Below, one piece after another: positions 1 through 9,619 of a stretch of 64,000 nt of DNA. Below the pieces are notes generated by a model. That model made no database searches. It was not told the origin of the DNA and saw nothing but the letters and a program-made list of their open reading frames with translations. The DNA lies in contig CACZYY010000005.1 in the NCBI GenBank assembly GCA_902785455.1, positions 46,674 through 110,673 on the forward strand, in the 5' to 3' direction. The stretch's first letter is position 1. Every line of letters begins with the position of its first letter. The translations under genes and the position numbers were made by a program. The DNA is from an uncultured Spirochaetaceae bacterium. Lineage in GTDB: Bacteria > Spirochaetota > Spirochaetia > Treponematales > Treponemataceae.

Positions 1-76
1 ATACATTTTTAATAATTGACTCCGAATTATTCTCCGCACCCGTAGCACCCCGGATCGCAAAAAGTCTTTGTGACAT
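1..76 (-). CDS. aroH: Chorismate mutase AroH-type, N-terminal fragment (cut by window edge)
   Basis: Only the first 25 codons lie in the window. The minus-strand reading begins MSQRLFAIRGATGAENNSES, which matches the start of AroH-type chorismate mutases (an IRGAT..E..T/S.E.I motif just after the start). A strong ribosome site (AAGGGAG) lies six to seven bases upstream of the ATG at 76. The enzyme would convert chorismate to prephenate in phenylalanine and tyrosine synthesis. The identification rests on a short N-terminal motif, so it is good but not certain. Confidence 0.7.
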   Translation of the reverse strand, partial: MSQRLFAIRGATGAENNSESIIKNV

Positions 77-176
77 ATTTTCTCCCTTTATAAAGTGGCG
101 ACACCTTTTTTATGAATGATTTTTTTGATAGAATATCTGAAATTATATCTTTTTACAAAAGGTAATTCAAGAAAAC

Positions 177-587
177 ATGGAAAAAGAGGCAGAACTCGAA
201 GAAATCGCAGAGCTTGAACCTCTGCCAGAGCCTGAGGAAGCAAAAAAAACACGAAGGCTTCCGCCTCTCCTAAGGCTTTGCCGCAGGGCTACGGTCTTTC
301 TGTCGCTCACTTTGATTGCAACGATAATCTTTTTTCTCACTGGTAACCAGCAGGCCTTTCTGGACTCAAACCTCAAGCTGATTCTTCAGATTATCAGTGT
401 CAACGCGATCGCCCTCAGTTTTTTTTCGGGTATATCAAGCCTTGAATGTATTTTCTACCTTGTAAAAAGCAAAAAATTCAGGATGCTGCTTCACCTCATC
501 ATATACATTCTTGTCTTAGCCGCAGGCATCTCGATCTCACTGTTTTCCCTCACGATAAATCTTCTTTCAGAAGGCATTTCTTTCTGA
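177..587 (+). CDS. Small membrane protein of unknown function
   Basis: This 136-residue protein has an acidic, proline-containing N-terminus (about residues 1-25), then a basic patch and three hydrophobic stretches at roughly residues 37-57, 66-92 and 100-125, so it should sit in the inner membrane with the acidic segment in the cytoplasm. An AAAAGG site lies about 13 bases before the ATG. It is 13 bases upstream of cca, but cca appears to have its own promoter overlapping the end of this gene. No family is recognised. Confidence 0.6.
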   Translation: MEKEAELEEIAELEPLPEPEEAKKTRRLPPLLRLCRRATVFLSLTLIATIIFFLTGNQQAFLDSNLKLILQIISVNAIALSFFSGISSLECIFYLVKSKKFRMLLHLIIYILVLAAGISISLFSLTINLLSEGISF

Positions 588-593
588 TATAAT
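585..593 (+). promoter_or_regulatory. Extended -10 promoter of cca (TGaTATAAT)
   Basis: A perfect extended -10 element, TGaTATAAT, overlaps the end of the preceding gene. The first base of the cca ATG is eight bases after the hexamer, so transcription would start at or one base before the start codon. There is no purine-rich ribosome site in between, so the transcript is probably leaderless. Confidence 0.6.
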
Positions 594-600
594 ATTTTTC

Positions 601-2010
601 ATGAAATCCATAAAAATTCCAGAAACTCTCAAAAAACTAAACGAAATATTTGCAAAGAACGGATTTGAGGCTTATCTTGTCGGCGGAGCTGTTCGCGACG
701 TGCTTCTTGGCAAAAAAGCCAGCGACTGGGATGTAACCACAAACGCAACTCCGGAACAAATGATTAAAATCTTCCATCGCGTAATTCCAACGGGGATTGC
801 CCACGGAACAGTCACAATTCATTTTATGGGCGCTGAAATCGAAGCAACCACATTCAGAAGCGAATCAGGATACTCGGACGGAAGGCACCCTGACAACGTA
901 AGTTTTGACGCCACGCTTGAAGACGATCTCTCACGACGAGACTTTACGATGAACGCAATTGCAGCTTCCCTTGCCGATGGAACAATAATAGACCCGTTTG
1001 AAGGGCGAAAAGATATAAAGTCAAAGACCATACGGACGGTAGGAAATGCCCGAGACAGATTTCTTGAAGACGGACTTCGCCCGATCAGAGCAATCAGATT
1101 TTCAAGCCAGCTCAATTTTGAAATTGAAAAGGGTACTTACGAGGCAATCAAACTACCGGAAGTTCAGGAAAAAATTAAATCCATTTCGATGGAGCGTTTC
1201 CGTGATGAATTTGAGAAAATTTTGCGTTCCGAAGAACCATCGTTAGCCTTGCACCGAATGGAAAAAACCGGAATTTTAAAAGCATTTATCCCGGAGCTTG
1301 CAGATTGTCGGGGGTGTGAGCAGGCGGACATGCGCGGCTTCCATGAATTTGATGTGCTCGACCATAATCTCTATGCTTGCGACGGCGCACCACGAGAAAA
1401 CGAAATTGTAAGGCTCGCCGCACTTTTCCACGACATAGGCAAAAAAGAAGCGAAAGTAATCGAAAAGCTTGAATATCCCAAAGGCTCAGGTTGTTTTGTA
1501 GAGCAGATTCATTTTCATGGGCACGAACGATATTCGTCAAAAACAACAAAAGAAATCCTCATCCGGCTGAAATTCCCAAACAGCGTAATAAATCAGGTCA
1601 CGCACCTTATCGAACAGCACATGTTCTTTTTTGAGGAAAACTGGAGCGACGCCGCCGTAAGAAGATTTTTGGTGAGGGTAAAGCCTGAATGCGTAGAAGA
1701 CTTGTTTTCACTCCGCATCGCCGACATTTACGGAATGCACAGATACAAAGTTGACCCGATGAATGACGGCGTGCAGAAACTTTTCATTCTCCGCGAAAGA
1801 ATCAGAAAAATTCAATCACGACAAACGGCTCTCTCTCTGAAGGATCTTGCGGTAAACGGGAATGACCTCATTAACGCCGGTATTCCAGCCGGAAAGAAAT
1901 TAGGTTTCATTCTTAACGAACTTTTTCAGTGCGTCTTAGATGATCCAGAAATGAACGAAAAAGAAAAACTCCTTACAGTAGCAAGAAATATCGTGGCCAA
2001 AAATACCTGA
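601..2010 (+). CDS. cca: CCA tRNA nucleotidyltransferase with HD domain
   Basis: The 469-residue protein adds or repairs the 3' CCA of tRNAs. The class II nucleotidyltransferase core is clear: YLVGGAVRDVLLGKKASDWD (residues about 25-44) contains the GG and DxD motifs, followed by RDFTMNAIA and RPIRAIRFSSQLNF. An HD phosphohydrolase motif (ALFHDIGKK) is at about residue 277. The role fits the neighbourhood: the tRNA-Phe and tRNA-Gly genes just downstream have no encoded CCA and need this enzyme. The ATG at 601 follows an extended -10 box with no Shine-Dalgarno sequence. A polyA-polymerase activity of the same superfamily cannot be excluded from sequence alone. Confidence 0.93.
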   Translation: MKSIKIPETLKKLNEIFAKNGFEAYLVGGAVRDVLLGKKASDWDVTTNATPEQMIKIFHRVIPTGIAHGTVTIHFMGAEIEATTFRSESGYSDGRHPDNVSFDATLEDDLSRRDFTMNAIAASLADGTIIDPFEGRKDIKSKTIRTVGNARDRFLEDGLRPIRAIRFSSQLNFEIEKGTYEAIKLPEVQEKIKSISMERFRDEFEKILRSEEPSLALHRMEKTGILKAFIPELADCRGCEQADMRGFHEFDVLDHNLYACDGAPRENEIVRLAALFHDIGKKEAKVIEKLEYPKGSGCFVEQIHFHGHERYSSKTTKEILIRLKFPNSVINQVTHLIEQHMFFFEENWSDAAVRRFLVRVKPECVEDLFSLRIADIYGMHRYKVDPMNDGVQKLFILRERIRKIQSRQTALSLKDLAVNGNDLINAGIPAGKKLGFILNELFQCVLDDPEMNEKEKLLTVARNIVAKNT

Positions 2011-2052
2011 TAAAAAAAATCAAAAAAAATGCAAATTTTTTTTGAAAATCTG

Positions 2053-2081
2053 TTGACATTTTTTTTGCGTAGGTATATATT
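2053..2081 (+). promoter_or_regulatory. Promoter of the tRNA-Phe/tRNA-Gly unit
   Basis: TTGACA at 2053-2058 and TATATT at 2076-2081 are separated by 17 bases, a near-consensus sigma-70 promoter. The predicted start lies about 15 bases before the mature tRNA-Phe. Confidence 0.85.
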
Positions 2082-2103
2082 AGTCAACGTCACGAGACAA
2101 CAA

Positions 2104-2176
2104 GCCGGTGTAGCTCAGTTGGTAGAGCAGCAGACTGAAAATCTGCCTGTCGTTGGTCCGATTCCAATCGCTGGCA
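2104..2176 (+). tRNA. tRNA-Phe (GAA)
   Basis: The 73-base gene folds as a cloverleaf. The acceptor arm GCCGGTG pairs with CGCTGGC, and the anticodon loop CTGAAAA gives GAA. The D arm TAGCTCAGTTGGTAGAGC and the T arm with GGTCCGATTCC are standard. The 3' CCA is not encoded (A then CTT), so it depends on Cca. Confidence 0.95.
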
Positions 2177-2182
2177 CTTCTT

Positions 2183-2255
2183 GCGGCAGTCATATAACGG
2201 CTCATTATCTCAGCCTTCCAAGCTGATGACGAGGGTTCGACTCCCTTCTGCCGCT
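2183..2255 (+). tRNA. tRNA-Gly (TCC)
   Basis: It lies six bases after tRNA-Phe and is cotranscribed with it. The acceptor arm GCGGCAG pairs with CTGCCGC, the anticodon loop CTTCCAA gives TCC, and the T arm carries GGGTTCGACTCCC. CCA is not encoded. Confidence 0.94.
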
Positions 2256-2256
2256 G

Positions 2257-2289
2257 AAAAGCTTCTAGTAAATGCTAGAAGCTTTTTTT
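2257..2289 (+). terminator. Rho-independent terminator of the tRNA unit
   Basis: AAAAGCTTCTAG and CTAGAAGCTTTT form a 12-bp stem with a six-base loop, followed by a run of T. It ends the two-tRNA transcript directly after tRNA-Gly. Confidence 0.92.
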
Positions 2290-2363
2290 ATTTCCAAAAT
2301 CTCTTTTATCTCTAATTTTTCATATCTAGAATTTTTAATTTTTTTTCATGTGTGTATTACTCT

Positions 2364-2392
2364 TTGACAAACGATTGTTATAGGATTATACT
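2364..2392 (+). promoter_or_regulatory. Promoter upstream of the MBL-fold/mltG/dnaG/rpoD unit
   Basis: TTGACA (2364-2369) and TATACT (2387-2392) have a 17-base spacer. It is the only strong promoter seen before the tightly packed genes from 2424 to 8169, so it probably feeds the mltG-dnaG-rpoD operon. Confidence 0.75.
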
Positions 2393-2423
2393 ATTTAAGT
2401 ATTGTTCTTGTTTTTAAGAATGT

Positions 2424-3313
2424 ATGGGGTCATCGGTGAATATACAATTTTGGGGAGTGAGAGGGTCGATACCGACTCCATTATCAGCTCAGCAGGTTAA
2501 AATGAAACTTATAGCGGCTTTGCAGCGTATCAAGCCTGAGGATATTGCGTCTGAAGAGTCAAAAGAAAAATTTATAAATGATTTGCCGTGGTGGATTTCT
2601 GGTACTGTTGGCGGCAATACCCCCTGTGTTGAGACAACATTAAAAGACGGTGTTAAGCTTATTTTTGATGCTGGTTCTGGTATGCGCGTTATGGGTAAGT
2701 TTTCGGATCTTCCGGCTGACAAGCATTATCATCTTTTTATGTCGCACTTCCATTGGGATCATATTCAGGGGCTCCCGTTTTTTGACAGCTCGTACAATCC
2801 GAATGTGATTTTTGATGTGTATTCGCCTTTTGCAGACATGAAGGAATATCTTGCAAAGCAGATGGTCGCTCCGTTTTATCCTGTTGATTTTTCTGCAATC
2901 GAAAAGCATTTTAATTTTCATGTAATTAAGCCGGGGCAGATACTGAATATTGGTGATGCCGAGGTTACGTGCGTAAGAATGTCTCATATATTGAGCTTGG
3001 CTCAAAGGATTTTGCCAATACAGAAGAGCGTGCGAAAATCTTTGAGAATGCTGATGTCATGCTTATTGATTCTCAATACACCGTCGAAGAAGCTTTGCGA
3101 AAGGTGAACTGGGGGCATTCTGCTTTTTGTTATGCAATCGATTTTGCTGCTGCATGGAAGGTTAAAAAGATGTTTATGTTCCATCATGAGCCCACTTATG
3201 ATGACCGCAAGCTGAATACAATTCTTGAGTCTGCAAAATGGTACGCCAATTATGTCTCTGGTGATTCGCTGGAGATAGATCTTGCTCGTGAAGGAACAGT
3301 GCTGGATATATGA
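2424..3313 (+). pseudogene. Metallo-beta-lactamase-fold hydrolase, broken by internal deletion and frameshift
   Basis: The upstream frame (2424-3107) encodes the start of an MBL-fold hydrolase: FWGVRGSIPTP, a glycine-rich GGNTPC segment and the metal-binding motif SHFHWDHIQGLPFF. After VRMSH (about 2987) it runs into junk. The rest of the domain, from IELGSKDF through VMLIDSQYT to FHHEPTYDD (metal ligands of the same family), continues in another frame from about 2988 to 3313. The roughly 20 residues normally between these halves are missing, so this looks like a small deletion that also shifts frame, not a programmed shift. The start could instead be GTG at 2436, with GGGG ahead of it. An assembly error is the main alternative. 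Confidence 0.8.
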
Positions 3314-3510
3314 CGGGCGATTCAGTTCACAACGAAACTCCAGTGTTTTTTGACTATCAGTTTACGGAGCGTGAGGTTCGAGTTCTTGCGCGTTTTCTCA
3401 GGAAGAATCAGGAGCATATTCCGGACGAATTGCTTGATTTTTCTGCCAAAATCGAGAGGGTTATGTATAATTCCATGTCCATTGATGAGGCAGAGGCTTT
3501 CTACTCATGA
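3310..3510 (+). CDS. Short conserved-looking protein between MBL-fold gene and mltG
   Basis: The 66-residue product is mixed charged, with no membrane segment and no recognised family. Its ATG overlaps the stop of the MBL-fold reading frame (ATGA), and its own stop overlaps the mltG start in the same way. This implies translational coupling in one operon and supports it as a real gene despite its size. Confidence 0.6.
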   Translation: MTGDSVHNETPVFFDYQFTEREVRVLARFLRKNQEHIPDELLDFSAKIERVMYNSMSIDEAEAFYS

Positions 3511-4580
3511 AAAAAAACAAATCTAAAAAAAATAAATTTTTCTCATTCATTTTTTCTTGTTTTGGCTGTGTGATTCTTGCTTTTCTGGCATGTTTTTTGG
3601 CATTCAGGTTGTCGCTGGCGGCGCCAGATTCAAAAGCCAGTGCAAAACAGGTTAGGCTTGAGATTCCTTCGGGTGTAAGTATTTCCAGAATTGGTGAGAT
3701 TCTTGTTGACAACGGCTTGATTCGATCTGACAGAGCTTTTTATATCGCAGCCCGCTTTCCTTTTCTTTCATTCCGAAAAACTGTTCCTGTAATGAAATCA
3801 GGATATTACAATGTCAATTCTTCGATGGGCGCGCTTGAAATTATGGATTTGCTCGAATCTGGGCTTCAGGATTATACACGGGTTGTTATTCCTGAGGGGC
3901 TGACGGTGCGTAAAATCGCTTCAATCCTTGAAAATAATGAAATTTGTCAGGCTGGTGATTTTGTTGCGGCGGCCTGTGATGCGGCCCTTCTCGAAAAATA
4001 TTCAATTCCCGCGGAAACTTTTGAGGGCTTTCTTTTTCCGGACACATATTTTTTTGCCCCAGGTATGAAGGCTGGTGATGTCCTTGAGATTATGGTTGAG
4101 TCATTCTTTGATAAGGTGTCCGGTATCCCGTATTATTCAGGAAAGTCCCCGGCTTCGTTTTATGAAACTCTTGTTCTTGCTTCTATCATTGAGCGTGAGT
4201 ACCGTGTTGCTGATGAGGCTCCGCTCATCGCGAGCGTTTTTAGAAATCGTATTGAGGCTGGGGCAGGGCTTTATTCTTGCGCCACAATCGAATATATAAT
4301 CACAGAAATTCAAGGAAAGCCGCATCCTGATGTAATCACTTACGATGACCTCAAGATTGACAGCCCGTATAACACTTATAAATGGGCGGCTCTTCCTCCA
4401 ACACCTATTTCGAATCCTGGGCTTGTTGCCCTCCGTGCGGCGGCAGAACCTGCAAAAACTGATTATTTTTACTTCACGCTCACTGATTCTTCTGCTGGAA
4501 AACATACTTTCTCAAAATCTTTCAACGCTCACGTTAAGGCCGGGACTCAGTTCAAAACCAAAAAATCTGGAAGCAACTAG
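3507..4580 (+). CDS. mltG: Endolytic murein transglycosylase MltG (YceG family)
   Basis: The 357-residue protein cleaves nascent peptidoglycan glycan strands at the inner membrane. It has a basic N-terminus, a membrane anchor at about residues 12-32, a LysM-like segment with IPSGVSISRIGEIL, and the YceG catalytic domain with FEGFLFPDTYFF, ASIIEREY (catalytic glutamate region) and SPYNTYKWAALPPTPISNPG. Length is normal for the family. It sits upstream of dnaG and rpoD, and its start overlaps the preceding small gene by four bases. Confidence 0.93.
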   Translation: MKKNKSKKNKFFSFIFSCFGCVILAFLACFLAFRLSLAAPDSKASAKQVRLEIPSGVSISRIGEILVDNGLIRSDRAFYIAARFPFLSFRKTVPVMKSGYYNVNSSMGALEIMDLLESGLQDYTRVVIPEGLTVRKIASILENNEICQAGDFVAAACDAALLEKYSIPAETFEGFLFPDTYFFAPGMKAGDVLEIMVESFFDKVSGIPYYSGKSPASFYETLVLASIIEREYRVADEAPLIASVFRNRIEAGAGLYSCATIEYIITEIQGKPHPDVITYDDLKIDSPYNTYKWAALPPTPISNPGLVALRAAAEPAKTDYFYFTLTDSSAGKHTFSKSFNAHVKAGTQFKTKKSGSN

Positions 4581-4583
4581 CTG

Positions 4584-6410
4584 ATGGAAGGAATTATTTC
4601 TCAGGAGACAATTGATAACGTTTCTTCTCAGGCGGACATCGTTTCCGTTGTGAGCGATTATGTCCAGCTCGAAAATCGCGGAAATCAGTGGTGGGGCTGC
4701 TGTCCTTTCCATCATGAAAAAACGCCATCTTTCTGCGTGACCCCCGAAAAGCGTATGTATTATTGTTTCGGTTGTCATGCGGGCGGAGGGGCGATAAATT
4801 TCGTCATGGAGATGGAAAAAGTCCGTTTCCCTGAGGCCGTGAAAATCCTGGCCAAAAAATTTAATGTCGAGGTAAAATATTCGAACAATTTTGTTCCTAA
4901 GGCCGATAAGCCTGACAATTCAAAGGAACTTTATATCGACTTGTATAACCGTGTGGCTGATATGTTTCACTACGGTCTTTTAAAGACTGATGCGGGAAAA
5001 TTCGCACTGGAATATATCACCAAGCGCGGAATCTCAATGGAGACGATTGAAAAATTCAAGCTCGGATATTCCCCTGCGGACAGGAGCTGGCTTAAGCGTT
5101 TCCTTAAATCTAAAAATTTCAGTGATGAATTCCTTGCGAAGTCAGGTCTGTTCAGCAAAAAGTATCCTGACATAGCTTTTTTCTCCGACCGGCTTATGTT
5201 CCCGATTTTTGACAGGCGCGGGCAGGCTGTGGCTTTTGGCGGGCGTTTTTTGCGCGGCGACCCGGAAAAATCTCCGAAGTACCTCAATTCCGGTGACTTG
5301 ATTCAGTATCAGAAGGGCGAGACTTTGTATGCCTTCAATTTTGCAAAGAATTCGATCCGAGAGAATAAAAAAGTGATTTTCTGTGAGGGCTACATGGATT
5401 GCATCGCCTATCATCAGTGCGGAATCACTTACGCTGTTGCCCCTTTGGGGACTGCTCTCACGGATGATCAGATAAAAATCGTGCGCGGTTTTGCCGATAC
5501 GATCCTTCTTTCCTTTGATTCTGACGGAGCGGGGCAAAAAGCGACATGGCGTGCAATCTTGATGTGCCGGCGGCAAGGGCTTACTGTAAAAATAATTCGC
5601 CTGCATAATGCAAAAGATCCTGCAGAAATTATGGTGAATTTCGGTGCGGATGCCTTGACGAATGAAGTTAATTCCGCTATATTAGATAGTGATTATCTGT
5701 TGAGTTTTCTGTCGCAAAAGTACCAAAAGGATACTCCGGAGGGAAAGGCTAAGTTTGCGCTTGAATTTTTCCCTTACATTGATGCGTTACAGACCGATAT
5801 ACAGAAGGAATCAAGTCTGGAGCTCTTGGGGCAGACTCTAAATATCTCCCTCGAGGCGGTAAAAAGGGATTTTAATAATCGTGAAGATGTAAAAAAACGA
5901 ACTCTAAGCATAAATACGGATAACCAGAAGCCTGTTTCGGATGATGTTATCGTCAATTCGGAATTCAGGGCTGTCCTGGCAGTTTTGTCCGATACAAATC
6001 AGTTTGAACTGATGCGGAGTCGTTTGACCGAAGGCGATTTTGAGAACCCTTTTGCGAGAACTTTGTTTTCTGTTCTTAAGGAGTGTTACGAGTCGGGGGA
6101 TTTGTCTTTTGTTTCCGTGCTAAATCATTGCAATCATGACGGCATCAAGCAGAAAATTACTGAGTCTGTTTCCAGAGGGGAATTTTCTCAGTGTACGGCG
6201 CAGTCTGTTGCGGAGAGCGTGGAGCGGCTGCAAATTAACAGCCTCAAACGAAAGCGAAAAGCGATACTCCAGCAAATGAACTCTTTGCAGGGGCAGCTTA
6301 GCATTCCTGCAAATCAAGAATTGATGACAAGGCTTTTCGAGCAAAAAAAGCTTATTGACGAAAAAATTAATAATAAAGGACTGGAATATGGATCAGGAGC
6401 TGGATCCTAA
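4584..6410 (+). CDS. dnaG: DNA primase DnaG
   Basis: DnaG makes RNA primers at the replication fork. The 608-residue protein has the CHC2 zinc finger near residues 35-68 (CCPFHH then CFGCH), the RNA polymerase-like core, and a TOPRIM domain with FCEGYMDC at about 263 and SFDSDGAG at about 310. A helical C-terminal region would bind the DnaB helicase. It starts three bases after the mltG stop, and its last 23 bases overlap the rpoD start. This is the classic primase-sigma arrangement. Confidence 0.97.
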   Translation: MEGIISQETIDNVSSQADIVSVVSDYVQLENRGNQWWGCCPFHHEKTPSFCVTPEKRMYYCFGCHAGGGAINFVMEMEKVRFPEAVKILAKKFNVEVKYSNNFVPKADKPDNSKELYIDLYNRVADMFHYGLLKTDAGKFALEYITKRGISMETIEKFKLGYSPADRSWLKRFLKSKNFSDEFLAKSGLFSKKYPDIAFFSDRLMFPIFDRRGQAVAFGGRFLRGDPEKSPKYLNSGDLIQYQKGETLYAFNFAKNSIRENKKVIFCEGYMDCIAYHQCGITYAVAPLGTALTDDQIKIVRGFADTILLSFDSDGAGQKATWRAILMCRRQGLTVKIIRLHNAKDPAEIMVNFGADALTNEVNSAILDSDYLLSFLSQKYQKDTPEGKAKFALEFFPYIDALQTDIQKESSLELLGQTLNISLEAVKRDFNNREDVKKRTLSINTDNQKPVSDDVIVNSEFRAVLAVLSDTNQFELMRSRLTEGDFENPFARTLFSVLKECYESGDLSFVSVLNHCNHDGIKQKITESVSRGEFSQCTAQSVAESVERLQINSLKRKRKAILQQMNSLQGQLSIPANQELMTRLFEQKKLIDEKINNKGLEYGSGAGS

Positions 6411-8169
6411 AGTTGAAAAACTTTTAGAGTATGCTAAGGATAAGCAGATCGTTTCTTGGGATGAGATTAATGAGATTCTTGGTCAGGATTTTGTTAATTC
6501 ACCAAAAATGGAAGATGTGCTTCAACTTTTAACCCAGAACAACATTCAGGTCATGGAAGAGGATACTGACCTGGACGAAGACGCCGATGCGGATGATGAA
6601 GATTTGCTCGACGATGAGGATGCGGATGAGGTAGGTGCGACCGATGACGAGCTGGCTGCGGCACGGCTTGTGAACGGCGACAAAGATTCTAATGTCGATG
6701 ATCCAATCCGTCTTTATCTTCGTGAAATCGGCAAAGAAAAACTTCTTACAGCTGAGCAGGAAGTTACATATTCTAAGCAGATGGAAGAGGGTGAGAACAT
6801 TATTAAGGATGTAATCAAAAGATCCGGAATGATGATTCCAGAATTCTTCGCAATCTGTCAGAAGGCATTTGCCAAGATTGATCCTCATGAACCTGGAAAG
6901 GCCCGCAAAGAAATCAATGAGGCTCAGGCAGAAAAACGTCGTCTCAAGAGCTACTATGGTGAAAATCTTAAAGCTTGCAAAGAGAACATGAAGATTTATA
7001 TGAACCTCAAAAAACAACTCTTTGAGGCTAACCAATCGCGTGAAATCTTTGAGAATGAGCAGATTCTTGAGCTTCGCACAAAAATTCTTCCAGAATTGCA
7101 GAAAATTGATATTCAGTCAGAAGAAATCGATAAATTCAGTGCGAAATTTGTTGAGGCAACTCAGAAAATAAGCGAGTTCCGTCACAAACAAGAGCATAAA
7201 ATGAAGGAGCTCCGTATTTCAAATCCGGCAGAACTCCGAAGTCTTGGACGTCGCCTTGCTATTCATTCAGAGGCTCTCAAGCTTGAAAATGAGCTTGGGC
7301 TCAAAAGTGACGAAATCCGCGATATTTATACTCAGATTCAAAAGATTGATCGTAAGCTTCGCCGAATGGAGTACGATTTTGAGAATAATGTTGAGGAAAT
7401 CCTCACGATGGCTGATGAGATCGAGCGTGGCCGAAAAATGCTTGAAAAAGCAAAGAACAAGCTGATTAATGCCAACCTTCGTCTTGTCGTTTCAATTGCC
7501 AAAAAATACACTAACCGTGGTTTGCAGTTCTTTGATTTGGTTCAGGAAGGAAATATTGGACTTATCAAGGCAGTTGAGAAATTCGAATACCGGAAAGGGT
7601 ATAAATTTTCGACTTACGCTACATGGTGGATTCGCCAGGCAATTACACGCTCAATTTCTGATCAGGCGCGCACAATCCGAGTTCCTGTCCATATGATCGA
7701 GCAGATCAACAAGGTTGTCCGTGAGGGGCGTCAGCTCATGCAGAAGCTTGGTCGCGAACCAACCGATGAAGAGATTGCACAGCAGCTTGGCTGGCCTGTT
7801 ACACGTGTCAAGCAGGTCAAGAATGTTGCCCGTGAACCAATTTCTTTGGAGACACCAATCGGTGAGGAAGAGGATTCTCAGCTCGGAGATTTTATCGAGG
7901 ATAAGGATGTTGAGAATCCGGCAAATCAGACTGCTTACACGCTTTTGCAGGAGCAGCTCAGGTCGGTCCTTAACACATTGCCGTCGCGTGAACAGGAAGT
8001 TCTTAAAATGCGGTTCGGTCTTGATGACGGATACAGCCTTACATTGGAAGAAGTCGGTTTGTATTTCAATGTAACTCGAGAACGAATCAGACAGATTGAG
8101 GCGAAAGCACTCCGAAGACTCCGACACCCGAGACGTGCAAGCGGTCTCCGTGATTACATCGAGATGTAA
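6388..8169 (+). CDS. rpoD: Primary sigma factor RpoD (sigma-70)
   Basis: The housekeeping sigma factor directs RNA polymerase to -10/-35 promoters. I place the start at ATG 6388, inside the 3' end of dnaG, because AAAGGA lies seven to eight bases upstream; the open frame extends further up but without a ribosome site. The 593-residue protein has an acidic region 1.1 (many D/E at residues 55-80), region 1.2 ([12 protein letters not shown]), a long charged spacer typical of large sigma-70s, region 2 with [20 protein letters not shown] and the WWIRQAITR melting helix, and region 4 ending in the helix-turn-helix [16 protein letters not shown]. Confidence 0.97.
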   Translation: MDQELDPKVEKLLEYAKDKQIVSWDEINEILGQDFVNSPKMEDVLQLLTQNNIQVMEEDTDLDEDADADDEDLLDDEDADEVGATDDELAAARLVNGDKDSNVDDPIRLYLREIGKEKLLTAEQEVTYSKQMEEGENIIKDVIKRSGMMIPEFFAICQKAFAKIDPHEPGKARKEINEAQAEKRRLKSYYGENLKACKENMKIYMNLKKQLFEANQSREIFENEQILELRTKILPELQKIDIQSEEIDKFSAKFVEATQKISEFRHKQEHKMKELRISNPAELRSLGRRLAIHSEALKLENELGLKSDEIRDIYTQIQKIDRKLRRMEYDFENNVEEILTMADEIERGRKMLEKAKNKLINANLRLVVSIAKKYTNRGLQFFDLVQEGNIGLIKAVEKFEYRKGYKFSTYATWWIRQAITRSISDQARTIRVPVHMIEQINKVVREGRQLMQKLGREPTDEEIAQQLGWPVTRVKQVKNVAREPISLETPIGEEEDSQLGDFIEDKDVENPANQTAYTLLQEQLRSVLNTLPSREQEVLKMRFGLDDGYSLTLEEVGLYFNVTRERIRQIEAKALRRLRHPRRASGLRDYIEM

Positions 8170-8179
8170 AATCTGATAT

Positions 8180-8217
8180 AAATAGCCGTGTATGATAGAC
8201 ATAAACGGCTATTTTTT
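8180..8217 (+). terminator. Terminator after rpoD
   Basis: AAATAGCCGT pairs with ACGGCTATTT across a 15-base loop and is followed by T residues, 10 bases after the rpoD stop. Confidence 0.85.
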
Positions 8218-8286
8218 ATATACTTTTGTGATACATTAACAGAAATTTCTAAATTTTTAGAATTCTGAGTTTTGAGGTCTTTTAAC

Positions 8287-9153
8287 ATGGAAATGACAGA
8301 AGTTTTCGACAAACTTAAATCTCTTCAGGACGTTTTGGTAGAAAAATATGATCTTGAAAAAAAGATTGATGCTTCCCCAAAACAGCTTGATTCTCAGGAC
8401 GAGCTTCTTGCACGTCTCAAAAAAGAATATATCGAAAAAAATAAGAGCTATGAAGAAGTTCGTGCTGTTGTAGAGCATCTTAAACGCGAGCTTTCAGAGG
8501 CAGAGGCTTCACGTGAGTCTGGCGAAAAGAGCATGGATTCAATCACTTCTCATCGTGAATATGAAGCTCTTGACAAGCAGATTTCCGAGGCTACAGAAAA
8601 AGAAGCAGCTGTTCGTAAAGATTTGCTCCGAGAGGAGAAAAAGCTTGCCGAGCTCAATGAGTCTCTCAAAGCAGATGAGGCCATGATTAAGGCTCAGGAA
8701 GACGATCTTAATTCCAGCAAAGATGCCCTTTCTCAGCAGATTCAGGATTATAAAAATCAGCTCGAAGATTTGAGCAAAAAAGAACAGGAGCTTACTCCTG
8801 GTCTCAATCAGGAAATCGTTTATAAATTCCAGCGTATCATCCAGCGCAATTCTCAGGGTATCGTTGCCGTTCGTAACGGTGTCTGCACTGGCTGCCAGAT
8901 GATTCTTCCAGGTCAGTTTGCAAATGAAGTTCGTGATGGTGAGAAGATTTTGTTCTGTCCGTACTGCTCTCGAATTCTCTTCTATCAGGAAGTTGAAGAG
9001 GGAGAGGTTGAGGATTATTCAACTCTTGAAGAGACAGGTAGCCTTGCAGACTTCGAAGATGAATTCGCTGATGAGCGTGAAGACGATGAAGTTGAGGATG
9101 GCGATAACGAGAACAATCTCGATGACGAAAAAACAATGGCCTTTGATGACTAA
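8287..9153 (+). CDS. C4-type zinc-ribbon protein with long coiled coil
   Basis: The 288-residue protein resembles the COG1579 zinc-ribbon family, whose role is unsettled (suggested nucleic-acid binding). Residues about 10-175 are heptad-rich coiled coil. The zinc ribbon is CTGC (about 200) and CPYC (about 222). The C-terminal 50 residues are strongly acidic. The ATG at 8287 is chosen because GAGG lies nine bases upstream; an in-frame TTG at 8272 has no such site. It is directly upstream of rnpB. Confidence 0.8.
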   Translation: MEMTEVFDKLKSLQDVLVEKYDLEKKIDASPKQLDSQDELLARLKKEYIEKNKSYEEVRAVVEHLKRELSEAEASRESGEKSMDSITSHREYEALDKQISEATEKEAAVRKDLLREEKKLAELNESLKADEAMIKAQEDDLNSSKDALSQQIQDYKNQLEDLSKKEQELTPGLNQEIVYKFQRIIQRNSQGIVAVRNGVCTGCQMILPGQFANEVRDGEKILFCPYCSRILFYQEVEEGEVEDYSTLEETGSLADFEDEFADEREDDEVEDGDNENNLDDEKTMAFDD

Positions 9154-9180
9154 ATCGTCATAATAATTATGCGAAAATTT

Positions 9181-9591
9181 CAGAAAAGATATAACCGTGC
9201 CTGACCCGCTTATGATAGCGGTCTTGGGTGAGGAAAGTCCGGGCTCCACCGGAAAAATCGCCGGGTAATAACCGGGCAGAAAGGGGAACTTGTTGGTTGG
9301 TTGAAAGATCAGCAGCATAAGCCTTTTTTCTGACAGAAAGTGCCACAGAAAATATACCGCCTTCGGGTAAGGGTGAAAAGGTGAGGTAAGAGCTCACCGC
9401 TGTTCTGGTGACAGGGCAGGCAGGGTAAACCTCGTTTGGAGCAAGGCCAAGTAGCAGTCAGGTTTTCCGGACTATTGGCTGCGGGTAGGCTGCTAAAGGC
9501 TTTTGGCAACAAAAGTTTCGGATAGATGGTTATGCGTGCTTTTCTTTCTTTTGAAAAGTGCAGGACAGAACCCGGCTTATTATCTTTTCTG
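9181..9591 (+). ncRNA. rnpB: RNase P RNA (bacterial type A)
   Basis: This is the catalytic RNA that trims tRNA 5' leaders. The universal 5' block GAGGAAAGTCCGGGCTCC is at about 9229-9246, the late block GATAGATGG near 9520, and the 3' block ACAGAACCCGGCTTA at about 9565-9579. The ends pair as helix P1: CAGAAAAGATA (9181-9191) with TATCTTTTCTG (9581-9591). A seven-T run follows immediately, so P1 also looks like the stem of the terminator. Length (~411) is normal. Any reading frame starting inside it is spurious. Confidence 0.96.
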
Positions 9592-9619
9592 TTTTTTTAT
9601 ATTGGGTGGAACGGGGACA

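Noticed and set aside
2029..2226. A 65-codon open frame across the tRNA genes
   Set aside because: It runs through the tRNA promoter and both tRNAs, which fold fully as tRNA-Phe and tRNA-Gly.
6355..6387. Longer N-terminus for RpoD
   Set aside because: The extra 11 codons lie in dnaG and lack a ribosome site, while AAAGGA is well placed for ATG 6388.
9503..9619. Upstream extension of the TPR protein into rnpB
   Set aside because: The region is the 3' part of RNase P RNA; a good ribosome site supports the ATG at 9620.
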